From positions 20,030,980-20,094,979 of the forward strand of contig NC_136010.1 of NCBI RefSeq assembly GCF_048128805.1: a DNA stretch of 64,000 bases, given 5' to 3'. Position 1 is the stretch's first letter. Every line of letters starts with the position of its first letter. Positions 9,557 through 20,125 of this stretch are shown here, piece after piece. A program made the position numbers and the translations under genes. The notes below the pieces were generated by a model, which saw nothing but the letters and a program-made list of their open reading frames with translations, searched no databases and had not been told where the DNA came from. Source of the DNA: Centroberyx gerrardi (lineage: Eukaryota; Chordata; Actinopteri; Beryciformes; Berycidae).

Positions 9557-11410
9557 TTAGGAAAAGTCGGAGTTGGAGTCCTTGTTGTGGGGGGACTCCA
9601 TCTCCTCCTGTTTCTCCTTTTTCTTCTCCTTCTTCCGTTTTGGGGTCAGGAGCTTCACAAATCTTCTGAACTTGGAAGGCTTCCTGGGGGCCTCTTTCTC
9701 CATGTCACAGACCTTGAGCTTCATGGCCTGCTCCTCCATGTTTTTGTCGAGAACCTCCTTCTCATCCTTCTCTGTCTTGAGCTTGATTGAAAGCTCCTGG
9801 ATAAGCAAGTCGTTCCCCTTCTGGAGCATCTTCAGAGTCGCCATTTCTTGGATGAGGCCCTCCTTCTCCTCCTTCTCTTCCTTGAGCTTGATTGTAAACT
9901 CTGTGTTCAAGGCCTTCTCTGCGGAGAGCCTTTTCAGCTCCTCTGTTTTTTGGTCCAGTGTCTCCAGCAGTTCGGAGCCACTGAGCTTCATGATCTCCAT
10001 GTTGCTCAAGGCCTCCTCATTCTGGACCCTTTTCAGCTCCTCAATTTGCTTCCGGTGTGCCTCTTCCATCTCACAGGCCATGTGCTTCATGGCCTGCTCA
10101 TGGTTGCTCTGGAGCTTTTCTTTAAGCCCATCCATTTCTCGGTGAAGGAGCTCCTTCTCCCTCTTCTCAGCCTTAAGCTCAGTGGCCTGTTGGCATGTGG
10201 TGACGGCCATCTGTTCATGCTGAAGTCTGAGTTGCTCCATTTTTTGGTGGAGAACATCCTTCTCCTTCTGCTCTGCCTTAAGCCTAGCAGCCATGTCATT
10301 TGTGGACAAGGCCATGTTTCTCTGGCTGTGCTCCATTTCCTGGCGAAGGCCTTTATTGTCCAACTCACAGGCCTCAAGCTTGATGGCCTGCTCCTCGTTT
10401 TCCTTACGGAGGGTCTTCATCATGACCTCGCAGGCCTCAAGCTTGATGGCCTGCTCCTCGTTTTCCTTACGGAGGGACTTCGTCATGACCTCGCAGGCCT
10501 CAAGTTTGATGGTCTGCTCCTCGTTTTCCTTACGGAGGGTCTTTGTCATGACCTCGCAGGCCTCAAGCTGGATGGCCTGCTCCTTCTTTTCATTACGGAG
10601 GGTCTTCTTCATAACCTCACAGGCCTCAAGCTTGATGGCCTGCTCCTCCTTTTCCTTACAGAGGGTCTTCTTCATGACCTCGCAGGCCTCAAGCTTGATG
10701 ACTTGCTCCTCCTTTTCCTTACGGAGGGCCTTAAGCTTGAGGACCTGCTCCTCCTTTTCCTTACAGATGACCTTAAGCTTGATGACCTGCGCGTCCTTTT
10801 CCTTACGGAGGGCCTTAAGCTTGATGGCCTGCTCCTCCTTTTCCTTACGAAGGGCCTCCATCGTAACCTGGCAGGCCTCAAGTTTGATGGCCTGCGACTT
10901 CTCTTCCTGCCGAAGGGCCTCCTTCGTGACCTCGCAGGCCTCAAGTTTGATGGCTTGCTCCTCCTTTTCCTTATGAAGGGCCTCCTTCATTACCTCGCAA
11001 GCCTCAAGCTTGATGGCCTGCTCCTCCAGTTCTTGATGGAGGGCCTGCACTTCCTTGCGAAAGGCGTCCTTCGTGACCTCGCAGTCCTCAAGCTTGATGG
11101 CTTGCTCCTCCTTTTCCTTATGAAGGGCCTCCTTCATTACCTTGCAAGCCTCAAGCTTGATGGCCTGCTCCTCCAGTTCTTGACAGAGGTCACCGTTCTC
11201 TGCCTTGCAGGCCTCAAGCTTAATAGCCTGCTCCTCTTTTTCTTGGCGGATGACCTTGATCATCTTTGCCAGCTTGTAGGGGCTGTGGAGCTCCGCCACT
11301 TTTGTGCGGAGGATCTCATTCTCAGCCTCACAAGCCTTAGACTTGATCGCCTGCTCCTCAATGGCTTGGCAGAGGGCTTCCTTTTCGGCCTTGCAGGCCT
11401 CGAGCTCCAT
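9557..11410 (-). CDS. Intronless coiled-coil protein with heptad-phased internal repeats, 617 aa
   Basis: One uninterrupted minus-strand frame of 617 codons. The start has a strong context (GCC before ATGG), and an in-frame TAG three codons upstream delimits it. Nearly the whole protein is predicted alpha-helical coiled coil, rich in Glu, Lys, Leu, Ala and Gln. Residues about 50-360 are a run of related units around the core EEQAIKLEACEVMK. Units are 14, 21 or 28 residues, that is two, three or four heptads, so the DNA repeat (mostly 63 bp) preserves coiled-coil register. Residues 360-570 are non-repeated coiled coil, and the C terminus is strongly basic (RRFVKLLTPKRKKEKKKEK) before an acidic/Ser end. 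It resembles golgin- or trichohyalin-like proteins in style only; I do not recognise an orthologue. Possible origins are a retrocopy or a lineage-specific gene. Expression is unproven, but an open frame this long and register-true argues against chance. Confidence 0.7.
   Translation of the reverse strand: MELEACKAEKEALCQAIEEQAIKSKACEAENEILRTKVAELHSPYKLAKMIKVIRQEKEEQAIKLEACKAENGDLCQELEEQAIKLEACKVMKEALHKEKEEQAIKLEDCEVTKDAFRKEVQALHQELEEQAIKLEACEVMKEALHKEKEEQAIKLEACEVTKEALRQEEKSQAIKLEACQVTMEALRKEKEEQAIKLKALRKEKDAQVIKLKVICKEKEEQVLKLKALRKEKEEQVIKLEACEVMKKTLCKEKEEQAIKLEACEVMKKTLRNEKKEQAIQLEACEVMTKTLRKENEEQTIKLEACEVMTKSLRKENEEQAIKLEACEVMMKTLRKENEEQAIKLEACELDNKGLRQEMEHSQRNMALSTNDMAARLKAEQKEKDVLHQKMEQLRLQHEQMAVTTCQQATELKAEKREKELLHREMDGLKEKLQSNHEQAMKHMACEMEEAHRKQIEELKRVQNEEALSNMEIMKLSGSELLETLDQKTEELKRLSAEKALNTEFTIKLKEEKEEKEGLIQEMATLKMLQKGNDLLIQELSIKLKTEKDEKEVLDKNMEEQAMKLKVCDMEKEAPRKPSKFRRFVKLLTPKRKKEKKKEKQEEMESPHNKDSNSDFS
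10370..11260 (-). repeat. Coding minisatellite, mostly 63-bp units
   Basis: Within the coiled-coil gene, units about 63 bp long recur head to tail. On the plus strand each contains GGCCTCAAGCTTGATGG or a close variant. Shorter 42-bp units lie near 10730-10840 and longer ones near 11010-11110. All differ by multiples of 21 bp, so neither the reading frame nor the heptad register is disturbed. Confidence 0.9.
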
Positions 11411-11604
11411 GGCTAGCTTCTAGGGTTCCCAAGCCTGCCTATGGGCTCCTATTGGTCACTCCTCCCTATGAAGAGATCTGCTAATAACTGTCTGTTCTCT
11501 GTCTTCTCTGTTGTGTGTCTCTTGTCAATGTCTTTGCACCAAATGCTAAGCATACTAATGCAAGATGTTTGGCTAGCCAAGCAGACAAATGCTAATGTGA
11601 TCGT
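11411..11604. other. Gap between the coiled-coil gene start and the palindrome
   Basis: About 195 bp of unique-looking sequence. It would be the proximal promoter and 5' untranslated region of the minus-strand coiled-coil gene. No clear core promoter motif is seen. Confidence 0.35.
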
Positions 11605-11941
11605 GCCTGTGTTTCCTGTTGTCTGTTCAAAGAAATGGCGGCAGGCTTGTTTCCCATGTCATAGGTTTATTTGTGGCGCTCTGCCACAATATCCGCACGA
11701 GCCACAAAATCAAAAGTTGGTCAGTATATAGAAATTGATCTAAAGCGATCTGTAAGGCTGCGCGTCACGTTATGTTTTCTGTCACACCAGAGAGTGATCT
11801 CACCGGCGCTCACAGCTGCTGCTTGTGAACTCCAAAGCGGAGTAAAAAAGCCAAAGCAGCCACTGTATTTTTACGCACAGCCATTACTCACGGCACCGCT
11901 ATATATTGTTGATCACACAGAAGTGCTTGTAAACTCACCAT

Positions 11942-11942
<1 letters not shown>

Positions 11943-11986
<44 letters not shown>

Positions 11987-12002
11987 CACACACACACACA
12001 CA
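11943..12002. repeat. (CA)n microsatellite in the left palindrome arm
   Basis: About 30 CA units with one CG interruption. The right arm has no equivalent tract at the mirrored position, so it expanded after the arms formed or was lost on the right. Confidence 0.97.
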
Positions 12003-12912
12003 CCCCTTTCTTCCCTCTGTAACTCTCCCCCTGCGGCTCTCACTCCCTCGGCTTTTACAGCTTGTTTTTTGGCTTTGTTGAGCTTGTCACGTAAACCCAG
12101 TAATGTCCCCTAATAGGCTACTGTTGTGGCCGGCCGCCACGGTAAGATCATGACATGCCATGCTAAAAATATGTTCAAAATAATTGTATTTTTTGGCCGA
12201 AATGGTCTCACTTGGTAGGCTATGCTGCTGTGCGTTGACGACTGTAGATCCAGTGTTTCTGAAAATGCGCCAGATTCTTTTCTTTTTAATCAAATGTATT
12301 TCTGCCTAGAGAACAGTCATGATCAAAGTGACAAATAACAGTGTGTGGTGGCAGACACAGAGAGAGAAGCACACAGACACACTGCTGCCTCATTCAATCA
12401 TTTAATGTACCTGTACCGTTTCTAGAATAATTCAGTCATTTCTATAATAATTGCAGCTATACCGTTTCTAGAATAATTCAGTAATTGTAATAATTGCCCA
12501 AAAAGCCAAAGCAGCCACTGTATTTTTACGCACAGCCATTACGCACGGCAACGCTACATACTGTGAGCCATAATGGCCTGATTGATCACACAGTAGGTCT
12601 GATTTATGATCTGATGTGCGTTATTCCTATTCCTACATTACTGTACGATATGGTGACAATATGGAAATCTATTTGCTCCACTAGTAGCTATAGAAGGATG
12701 TTAACACACACATCTATAAATATCTTAGCCATAATCTTTTCAGTCCATAGCAGCCTATTAGGTCTCAACAGAGTTAAATGTAATAGATGCGTGCGCTAAC
12801 ATCCATCTATTCTAGTGGAGTAAATAGGTTTCCATATTGTCACCATATCGCACAGTAATGTGGGAATAGGAATAATGCACATCAGATCATAAATCAGACC
12901 TACTGGTGTGAG

Positions 12913-13068
12913 TTATTGTAGAAATGATTGAATGATCATAGAAACGTCGTGCAGTTATTATAGAAATGATTGAATGATCATAGACACGTTATAGATGCGG
13001 TTATATAGAAATGATTGAATTATCATAGAAACGTTATAGATGCGGTTATTATAGAAATGATTGAATGA
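12913..13068. repeat. Short tandem array, about 45-bp unit, in the right palindrome arm
   Basis: Three full copies and one partial copy of a unit containing TAGAAATGATTGAAT followed by ATCATAGAAACGTTATAGA variants. The left arm at about 12405-12497 holds two copies of the complementary unit (TACCGTTTCTAGAATAATTC), so copy number differs between arms. Confidence 0.8.
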
Positions 13069-13592
13069 GGCAGCAGTGTGTCTGTGTGCTTCTCTCTCTG
13101 TCCGCGACCACACGTTGCTATTTGTCACTTTGATCATGACTGTTCTCTAGGCAGAAATATTTGATTTAAACAAACAAAAACATTTTCAGCAGCAGCGCCG
13201 AGAAACACTGGTTCTACAGTCCTCAATGCACAGCAGCATAGCCAAGTGGACCATTTCGGCCAAAAATACAATTATTTTGAAAATATATTTAGCATGGCAT
13301 GTCATATCTTACAGTGGCGGCTGGCCACAGTAGAATATATACAGGGGAAACACTGAGTTTGAGTGGAGCCACAGGAGGAGAGATACAGAGGGAAGAGTGT
13401 GTGTGGGTGTGTCAGTGGTGAGTTTACAAGCAGCAGCTGTGAGCACAGGTGAGATCGGTCTCTGGTGCGACAGAGAACATAACTTGATGCACAGCGTTAC
13501 AGATTGCTTTAGATCAATTTCTATATACTGGCCAACTTTTGATTTCTTTGACATTTTGACATTTCTTTGAACAGACAACAGGAAACACAGGC

Positions 13593-14180
13593 TTTCACCT
13601 CTGACCTATGACTAGTTCCTGTTTACCACCCCTCCCCCTTGTTTGACGGACAGCCTGCAGCTCCTCCTACAAACCATATTGTTCTGAAGAACCATGAAGG
13701 TTCAGGGCTTCTAGAAGTTTGTTTTGGGAGGTTCTCAGAAGCAGTTCTGAGGAAGCATATCCAGGTCTTTATGTGGAACGGACAGGTGCTCTCTGGATGA
13801 AGGTAATAGTTGAGTCTAAGTGAGACAATGCATGGAAAATCTTTGTAAATATACTTTAAGATGCAGTCAAAAACAGGAGTTCAGCAAACAAAAATGTCCA
13901 AGGCACTCTGTCTCATTGCGAAAACTAAAATGCCTTCATTTCACATGATAAGGACAAATTAACAACATTGCACCAATGTGCTGTGGCCTAGTTTGGCCTT
14001 CATCAGGGAACAATGCACAGTGCAGGACAATGGCATATATAGGAGGCAATGTAATGGCAATGGTTTTAATCTTTTAATTTTTAATTTTTGCAGTCAGACA
14101 GAGTCGTTTTGTAGCTGGGAACTACTGTTTTTGACAGACCTCCCATGAACTGTCTTATTCCGAGTGACTCATCTTCTTAA
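13593..14180. other. Intergenic region upstream of smagp
   Basis: No gene seen. The segment 13895-14015 holds CCAAGGCACTC at its start and CCTTCATCAGGG near its end. A related pair of motifs occurs at 28698-28778, so this is probably a fragment of a dispersed repeat family that I cannot name. Confidence 0.35.
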
Positions 14181-14469
14181 TAGACGATCTTCGGTGTAAA
14201 GCAAACACTCCGGTTAGTTTTTTGGGGGGAGGAAGGGGAGGAAAAGGAGGGGCGGAAATCGAGAGCGTGCGCATGACTCACGAGCGCTGGGGAAAAAAGC
14301 ACACTGCATCTCCTACACTCAGTTTCATTCGTTTTGAAAGAGTCATACACAGTTTCAGTTTAAAACTTGAGACAGTTTCTTCGTTTTCGCCGCCATACAA
14401 GTTCGTTTAGACTCGGGGAAAAAGTTAGAAGTGTGTTAGAGACTTGAGACGGTCGCCCGCTGCGCCCAG
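14181..14469 (+). promoter_or_regulatory. smagp: smagp promoter and probable noncoding first exon
   Basis: GC-richer sequence ends in a consensus donor (CCCAG then GTAAGTG at 14470). It would splice to an acceptor at 14922-14923 just before the smagp start codon. Transcription start is not defined. Confidence 0.5.
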
Positions 14470-14943
14470 GTAAGTGTGTGCTCACACAACAGCTGTGATG
14501 AACAATGTCCGACTGTTGTGCTGTTGGGTGTTTGGAAATCATTTGAGTAGTTCACCTGGACAGTTAGCTCGTTTATGCTTTTTGCTTCGGGGTTATTTTG
14601 TCTCAAAGCAAGTTTAAAGTTTATATCTTCAAGAGGAAGTGAGACTAGAAAACTGTATTTCAATAAAAGGTCAGGCTAACCGGTTTACTTATCAGTGAGT
14701 GAGACAAAGAAAGACAGCTGATAAATGTGGTATGATGTCATTAACGATGGGACGGGACAAAACAAAAGAAGCAATTTTAAAAGTTTAACAACAGGTGGAA
14801 TAAAGCTTGTCTAACATTTAGGCTGCCTTCACATTAGCTTCATTGTGGACATGTTGCCAGTCCAATAGGTGGAAGTTCGTTTTTTTTTGTTTTCACATCC
14901 TTATCTGTGCTTCTCTCTCATAGTGAATTAGCTGACATTCATC

Positions 14944-16369
14944 ATGACCTCTAGTCCAGCTAAGAATGGTGAGTACATTAGCACATTATATGAAATGAAT
15001 TCAGCTAAGCTCTTACCTGTAACCCTATACCCCACTGCAATTTGTGTGCTGACACAAAATCATCCCATGATTGAGACCCAATAAAAAGAAATTACTGCAG
15101 AAGGGTTACACAATTTCAAAAACATTTTTTTTTTGGTCGTGCACATTGAGAGAGTTTAGGCTTGGTGTGCAACTGTGCCACAGACAAATTTTGATTCTTG
15201 TTTTTTATCAAAATCGTTGCGCAGTGAGTGAAACAGAAGGTGGTTTCAAGTTTTTGCATGTTGAACATGCTGCCCAGCCCTTTTAGTCAGACTGCAGATT
15301 GTGTTCTCTGATTAAGACGTTGCGTCATAGTATATGGATTCGGAAATCAAATAAGGGTTTGACAAGTTTGTTTCATTTCCAGCCCTTGATAATCAGATTA
15401 CCATGTCACAACACTAAATATTCCCTCCTTGGATTGGAGAGAAACTATGCAGTTACACAAGCTGCTCCTAGCACACTATTGTGAAGATAGAAACTTACCC
15501 TTTATGCCATTTTTAACATATTTAACTGGTGTATTTTACAGCATCAGAAATGGGATCTTTCACAACGCTTTCCACACATGCAAACATTACTCTGGCTGAA
15601 GGTAACTATACTCACATTTTCAAATCTGTTATGAGCGTACTAACCAGTTGCCTCGAAAACCGAGTTGCAACTATAAGTATACTGATAACATCACCTTATT
15701 GTTTGTGTTGTATCACCAACATACTTACTGCTTGCATGCTTTTCACCATCAGATATGGGGTCTTTAACATCACGTCCCACACAAGCAGACACCACCATGA
15801 TCGAGGGTAACTCCTGTTCTCTAGCTCTTACATTTTCTATTACTAGCACACTAACCAGCTGCCTCCTAAAGCCAAAGGCTGCATGGCCCAGGACTTTCCC
15901 ATAATAATGATAAATGGCATCGTTTCCTTCCTCTAAAATGGTGTTCAGTTACAGAATCTCAGTAATTACCTGCTTACCTTGTCTATTACCTATTACCTCC
16001 AATTTGTTTAAAATCGATCTACTTGTTGTTTTTCCCCAGCGGTAACAACAGCGGTCCCCATGCACTCAGACTCCACGGTTATTGGAGGTAACTTTCCTTA
16101 CTTTTTTCTGAGCTTTCCCCCCCCCCAGCACCTCATGCTCCTCGGTTATCATGTCTCCAAACAGTCGTTTAAAAACTGTTTTCCTTATCTCTCCAGTGGT
16201 TATCGTTCTGGTCCTGCTGACTGTAGCTGTTTTGGGCTTCCTGCTTTACCGGTATCTCTGCCACAACAAGGGCGACTACAGAACGACAGGGGAACCTGCT
16301 CCAGGAGAGGATCCCGACGACGACTGCAATGACCGGGCTACAAGCGAAAAGAAGGAATACTTTATATGA
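14944..16369 (+). CDS. smagp: Small cell adhesion glycoprotein, 119 aa
   Basis: Five coding exons: 14944-14968, 15542-15601, 15753-15806, 16040-16087 and 16197-16369 (360 bases). Residues 1-62 form a short Ser/Thr-rich ectodomain with no N-terminal signal peptide. Residues 63-83 are a hydrophobic membrane anchor beginning VVIVLVLLTVAVLGF. The cytoplasmic tail starts YRYLCHNKGDY and ends KKEYFI; human SMAGP has the closely similar YLYKNKGSY and KEEYFI. SMAGP is a conserved type III membrane protein of lateral epithelial membranes, linked to cell-cell adhesion. The ectodomain exons 15542-15601 and 15753-15806 are duplicates of each other. Candidate poly(A) signals lie at 16496 and 17082. The order smagp next to dazap2 and bin2 agrees with the human 12q13 block. 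Confidence 0.88.
15542..15880 (+). repeat. smagp: Tandem duplication of a smagp ectodomain exon with flanking intron
   Basis: Exon 15542-15601 and exon 15753-15806 share CATCAG before ATGGG(G/A)TCTTT, similar Thr-rich coding (MGSFTTLSTHANITLAE and MGSLTSRPTQADTTMIE) and the donor GTAACT. Their downstream introns share CTAACCAG(T/C)TGCCTC (about 15638 and 15851). The next exon (16040-16087) uses the same phase and donor and may be an older copy. Confidence 0.8.
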
Positions 16370-17410
16370 ACTGGGTGGAAGACTTGCAGCAAAGAAGTGA
16401 GTGGACTGTAACAAAAATAGCAGTCTCTGGCAGACTGAGAAGAAATGGGCATATGTGTGTTTTGAAGGATGCCCGCTGCATACCGGGCATAAAAAAATAA
16501 AACTTGTTTGAGATTTTGTGCTGTAAAACGCTCACAGGCACACAAGCATCGCCAAAGATTAGGTTATTACTGAAGGAAGTGTGAATATTGATGGATCCGG
16601 AACAGCTGACAGACAACAGGTGTGTGCAGATTTACACAGCCAGGCATGAAACAGGTGGTGGGATTTCCTAAAAATGTCCAGGTCACCATTATAGGATCTG
16701 TAATTACTCGGTAACAATCAAGAAGTGTGATTAGCAAGTCTGTGCTGCACTATTTATCAGCCATGTTTTACTTGTAATGTTTCTTTTAGGCGTATCTCTC
16801 ATTACTTTATATTTATCCAAGCAAAATGTATACAGTGTGTATTCTGGTGCTGTTGGGGACTGTTACTTGTCTGTTAAGTTGCTTTTGAAATTGCAGTTTT
16901 ACTATGCAAATGTTTTTTATAAGCTGGTCAAAAACCATGTACTACTTCTTTTGATTACAGGGCAGCTAAATATTAGGCTATATTTGCTCTTGCTGTGTCT
17001 TATTTTTTTTTTATATGATCCTTTGCCAGAGATTGTTACTGAGAAAACTGACTTCTCTAGTTAAGATAAAATATGGACGGCAATAAAACTTGTTTTTGAA
17101 CTGGTGCCATTACACAGTGTGACAACTTACACAAAATTTGTTCTCTGCATTCCCACAATATTTTGTGAAATTTATTTTTAAAAGGGTGATGTCTCAGTCG
17201 TTATAGCGTCTTTATGTCATCAATAATGGTGCCCACAATCTGGCTGAATCTTAACTATGAATGGACACAATGCACAATGAATTTGAATGTTGTAGGAAAT
17301 CAAGTCAACTTGTCATAAAAGTACACTTTAAACAGTTGGTTCACTTTGAGTATTACCATACATTTTCCAAACAAATTAGATTAAAATTAAAATATGAACA
17401 TGAAGCATTT
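16370..17410 (+). other. smagp 3' untranslated region and convergent junction with dazap2
   Basis: Noncoding, AT-rich. AATAAA occurs at 16496-16501 and 17082-17087. The far poly(A) signal of dazap2 on the other strand is at 17434-17429, so the two convergent transcripts may end only about 350 bp apart. Confidence 0.5.
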
Positions 17411-20125
17411 CAAATTTCCAAAATAACCTTTATTCTAAATTTTTCATTTTAAATTTTAAGTTTAGTATAAAAAAGTTAAGTGCACCTAAGTTCTTCTGCA
17501 AAGAATTCCATCTTTGACATGTCTCAGCAAACTGTAGTGACACTCATCTCCTTTAGTAATCTTAAAAGATAGAATGTGTACCAAAGTCCATCAAATCACT
17601 TTAGTACATATATCCATTTTACAAAATATTTTAAAGAGAATCCCTGAACTATAAATGTCCATAATCCTTCAACAAAGAGTATTCCATTCGCTGGCTGTGG
17701 TTGGCATGGCATCTACTGGTAAGCTATAGTTTACAGTACTTCATATTGCTGGGACTAAGCCACCATTATGTTGCTTTACAAACACAATCAGGGCTGAGAA
17801 AGGAAAAAAAGAATTAACATTTGTTTGAATCAATTTTAAGTTTTAATAGCTGTGGCCGTTTTTCCCAGCAAAGCTGTATGAAACAACAGCATGTGTTTGT
17901 GAGAATGAATGCAGATTGAGTTGTTGGAAAAAAAAAGCAAAAAAAAAACTTGAATGATGTGTCAACAATGTCTGGTATGGTAACTGGTCATGTATGTTGC
18001 CCAGAGGAAATGCATCTGATAAACAGGTTGCATACAACCAGGTTTCCAGACAGCTGGTCTCTTTGACCTGACCAAAGTAACAACAGCATTTGTTTTCTGC
18101 TGGCCACAGCTGTTAAAACTTGGTATGGTATGTCGGATACCCAGCGACACATGACGTTACAAGACACCAAAATGAAAAATATCTACAAGTATCAGTTGGT
18201 GGTATCCATACTGACCTACCTAATTTAACATATCTTATTTAAGTCTGTAAGATAACTTACTAAGTAAAGGTTCTAAAGTAGTTTAATTAGCAGCACAAAA
18301 ATGTCTTGGAAATTAACAATTGTGGAGACAGTGATGTGCCCTTGTTGCAGAAGTTTGCATACACTTTCAGGCTACTGAACAATATGCCACATCTCGGCGT
18401 TACTTTAAAATGGACTCGGCTTGAGGAGCAAGTAATATTTTACAATCCTAAAATGTTCAAAAATTTCACAGCTTTCTTCAAAAGAAATGAAAACAAGACT
18501 TCAAAGAAAGAGTAGCCCCTTGCCTGCAACTTTCAGATTTGCTTAGCAGTGCATTTCAGATAAAATGAAGTATTTAATCAAACTTGTACATAGCAAAGGT
18601 GCAAAAGTATGTAAGAACTTAAAGATGCAATTAATCTACATGAAGTGACCAACACCACATTAAATTACTATTGCAATCATGTCAGATTGAAGGTCTAGGT
18701 ACCAACAACTTCATAACTGCTTATTCAATGATATGTTTGCTTTTAAATTGCGACATTTCAAATTTCAAGTCACAACCAAACTGTGCATTATAGACCAGAT
18801 CTTTGGTACAACCAGCTCATTGGTTATACTAACAAATTTATTACCCTAACTAATCATATAAATCACTTACATGTGGAAAAAAAACACTGAAATATTGAAG
18901 AAATAAAGTCACCTCAACTCTCTTGAAAATGTTAAATGATGCTGTCACAAGGGTGGCATTTTTCTACAGTGAATAAATACTTCAAACCCGTGAGCAGATG
19001 ATACCAAATTATATGAAAAGACAGAGTGGAAACTGGTAATTCTTGAAATCTGTACAATAAAACATTTAGTGTATTAACTCTGGGTATCCGACTGTGAAAT
19101 AAAAACAACAACAACAACAAAAAAACAAGCCAAAATGTTACACCAACCACTCCTTTCCGCTCAACTCACTATTTGGATTTACTTTAAATTTCTTTCCTTT
19201 AAGTTTACTGAAGTTAATTTGCTTTAAATTAGGGCTATCGCCAGTGCTCTTTGGCACTTGACTATGTTCATCTACCAGTTGCCCAATAAGGTACAGTAAA
19301 CCACTTTGGATATTGCATGTAATCATTTTTTATTATTTTGCTTAAATCTACTTAGCAATTGATTAAAACGTAAGGAATTCATCAGATATTGGACAGTTCA
19401 TTGTGCAACAAATTTGTTGTGGCATTTTGGATACTGTGCAAAACACAAGACATGATATTCTAGCTCAGGGCATCCAAGTTTTTTTTTTTTTTTGTTCAGC
19501 TAAAATGTAATTTCTATAATGATCATTATATTAACACAGACTTATTACACAGCTATTCATGTAACTACGCTAATAGTAACAGTTTTTCAAAAAGACAGGT
19601 GGAGATGGCCCCCCTTTCCTTTTGAGCTTTAACTGCAACTTCATAACTGCATTCCATTGTAACCATAAAGCAGCTAAAGTATATAATGCGGATTTGATAT
19701 CTCACCATTTCATTTACCTAGTTTATACATGTACAAGAACATCTAAATGCAAATTGTCATCCATTTGCTTCACTTGAACAAATATAGATATCAGAACCTG
19801 AAAGAGGTAAAATCTGGAATGACCAAAGAGGCTGGGCTCAATGAAGAATTATGGAATGAGCTCTATGACTTGGAACAGATTTGCTTTTGTCCTCTCCAGG
19901 CAGTGGTATCCATCAATTGTGATATTTAATCTCTCGGTCAGAAGTGGAGTACTGTACCTTTCATGAGGGCTCTAAAGTATTACATTCCGTTAGGTGATAT
20001 CAGTATCGTGGCATGGCCAAGCAGCCTGAAGAGGGAGGCGTATGGGACGGGGGAAGGGGAAGGGCATCATTTGGAATAGGGACACGGTTTAGGCATGAAG
20101 GAGGAGTTGAGGAGAATGGTTGCTG
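17411..20125 (-). other. dazap2: Probable long 3' untranslated region of dazap2
   Basis: No coding exon is supported in these 2.7 kb. Minus-strand AATAAA hexamers lie at 18842-18837 and 17434-17429. Long AT-rich tracts and scattered T runs fit a vertebrate 3' untranslated region. A long DAZAP2 3' UTR is known in mammals, but the extent here is inferred. Confidence 0.5.

Larger units (their letters stand above)
11605..13592. repeat. Large imperfect palindrome (foldback-like inverted repeat), about 2 kb
   Basis: Sequence from 11605 inward is repeated, inverted, from 13592 inward. Matching blocks include the outer ends (GCCTGTGTTTCCTGTTGTCT at 11605, its complement ending at 13592), 11700-11830 with 13430-13555, 12130-12260 with 13190-13320, 12290-12400 with 13065-13165, and 12595-12703 with 12797-12901. 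The inner arms look over 90 percent identical by eye. The loop is about 12704-12796. The left arm is longer because of a CA microsatellite and a second copy (12501-12560) of a segment at 11861-11915. No transposase frame is present. I see no clear target-site duplication at the outer ends. Confidence 0.85.

Noticed and set aside
9848-11416. A 522-codon plus-strand open frame opposite the coiled-coil gene, Leu-rich
   Set aside because: It mirrors the repeats on the other strand: units that are multiples of 21 bp keep all frames open once one unit is open. The Leu/Phe/Gly-rich product has no domain, and the minus strand has a delimited start, strong context and true coiled-coil register.
12913-13068. 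Evenly spaced repeats that might suggest a CRISPR-like array
   Set aside because: The units are contiguous tandem repeats without unique spacers, in a vertebrate genome, inside a palindrome arm.
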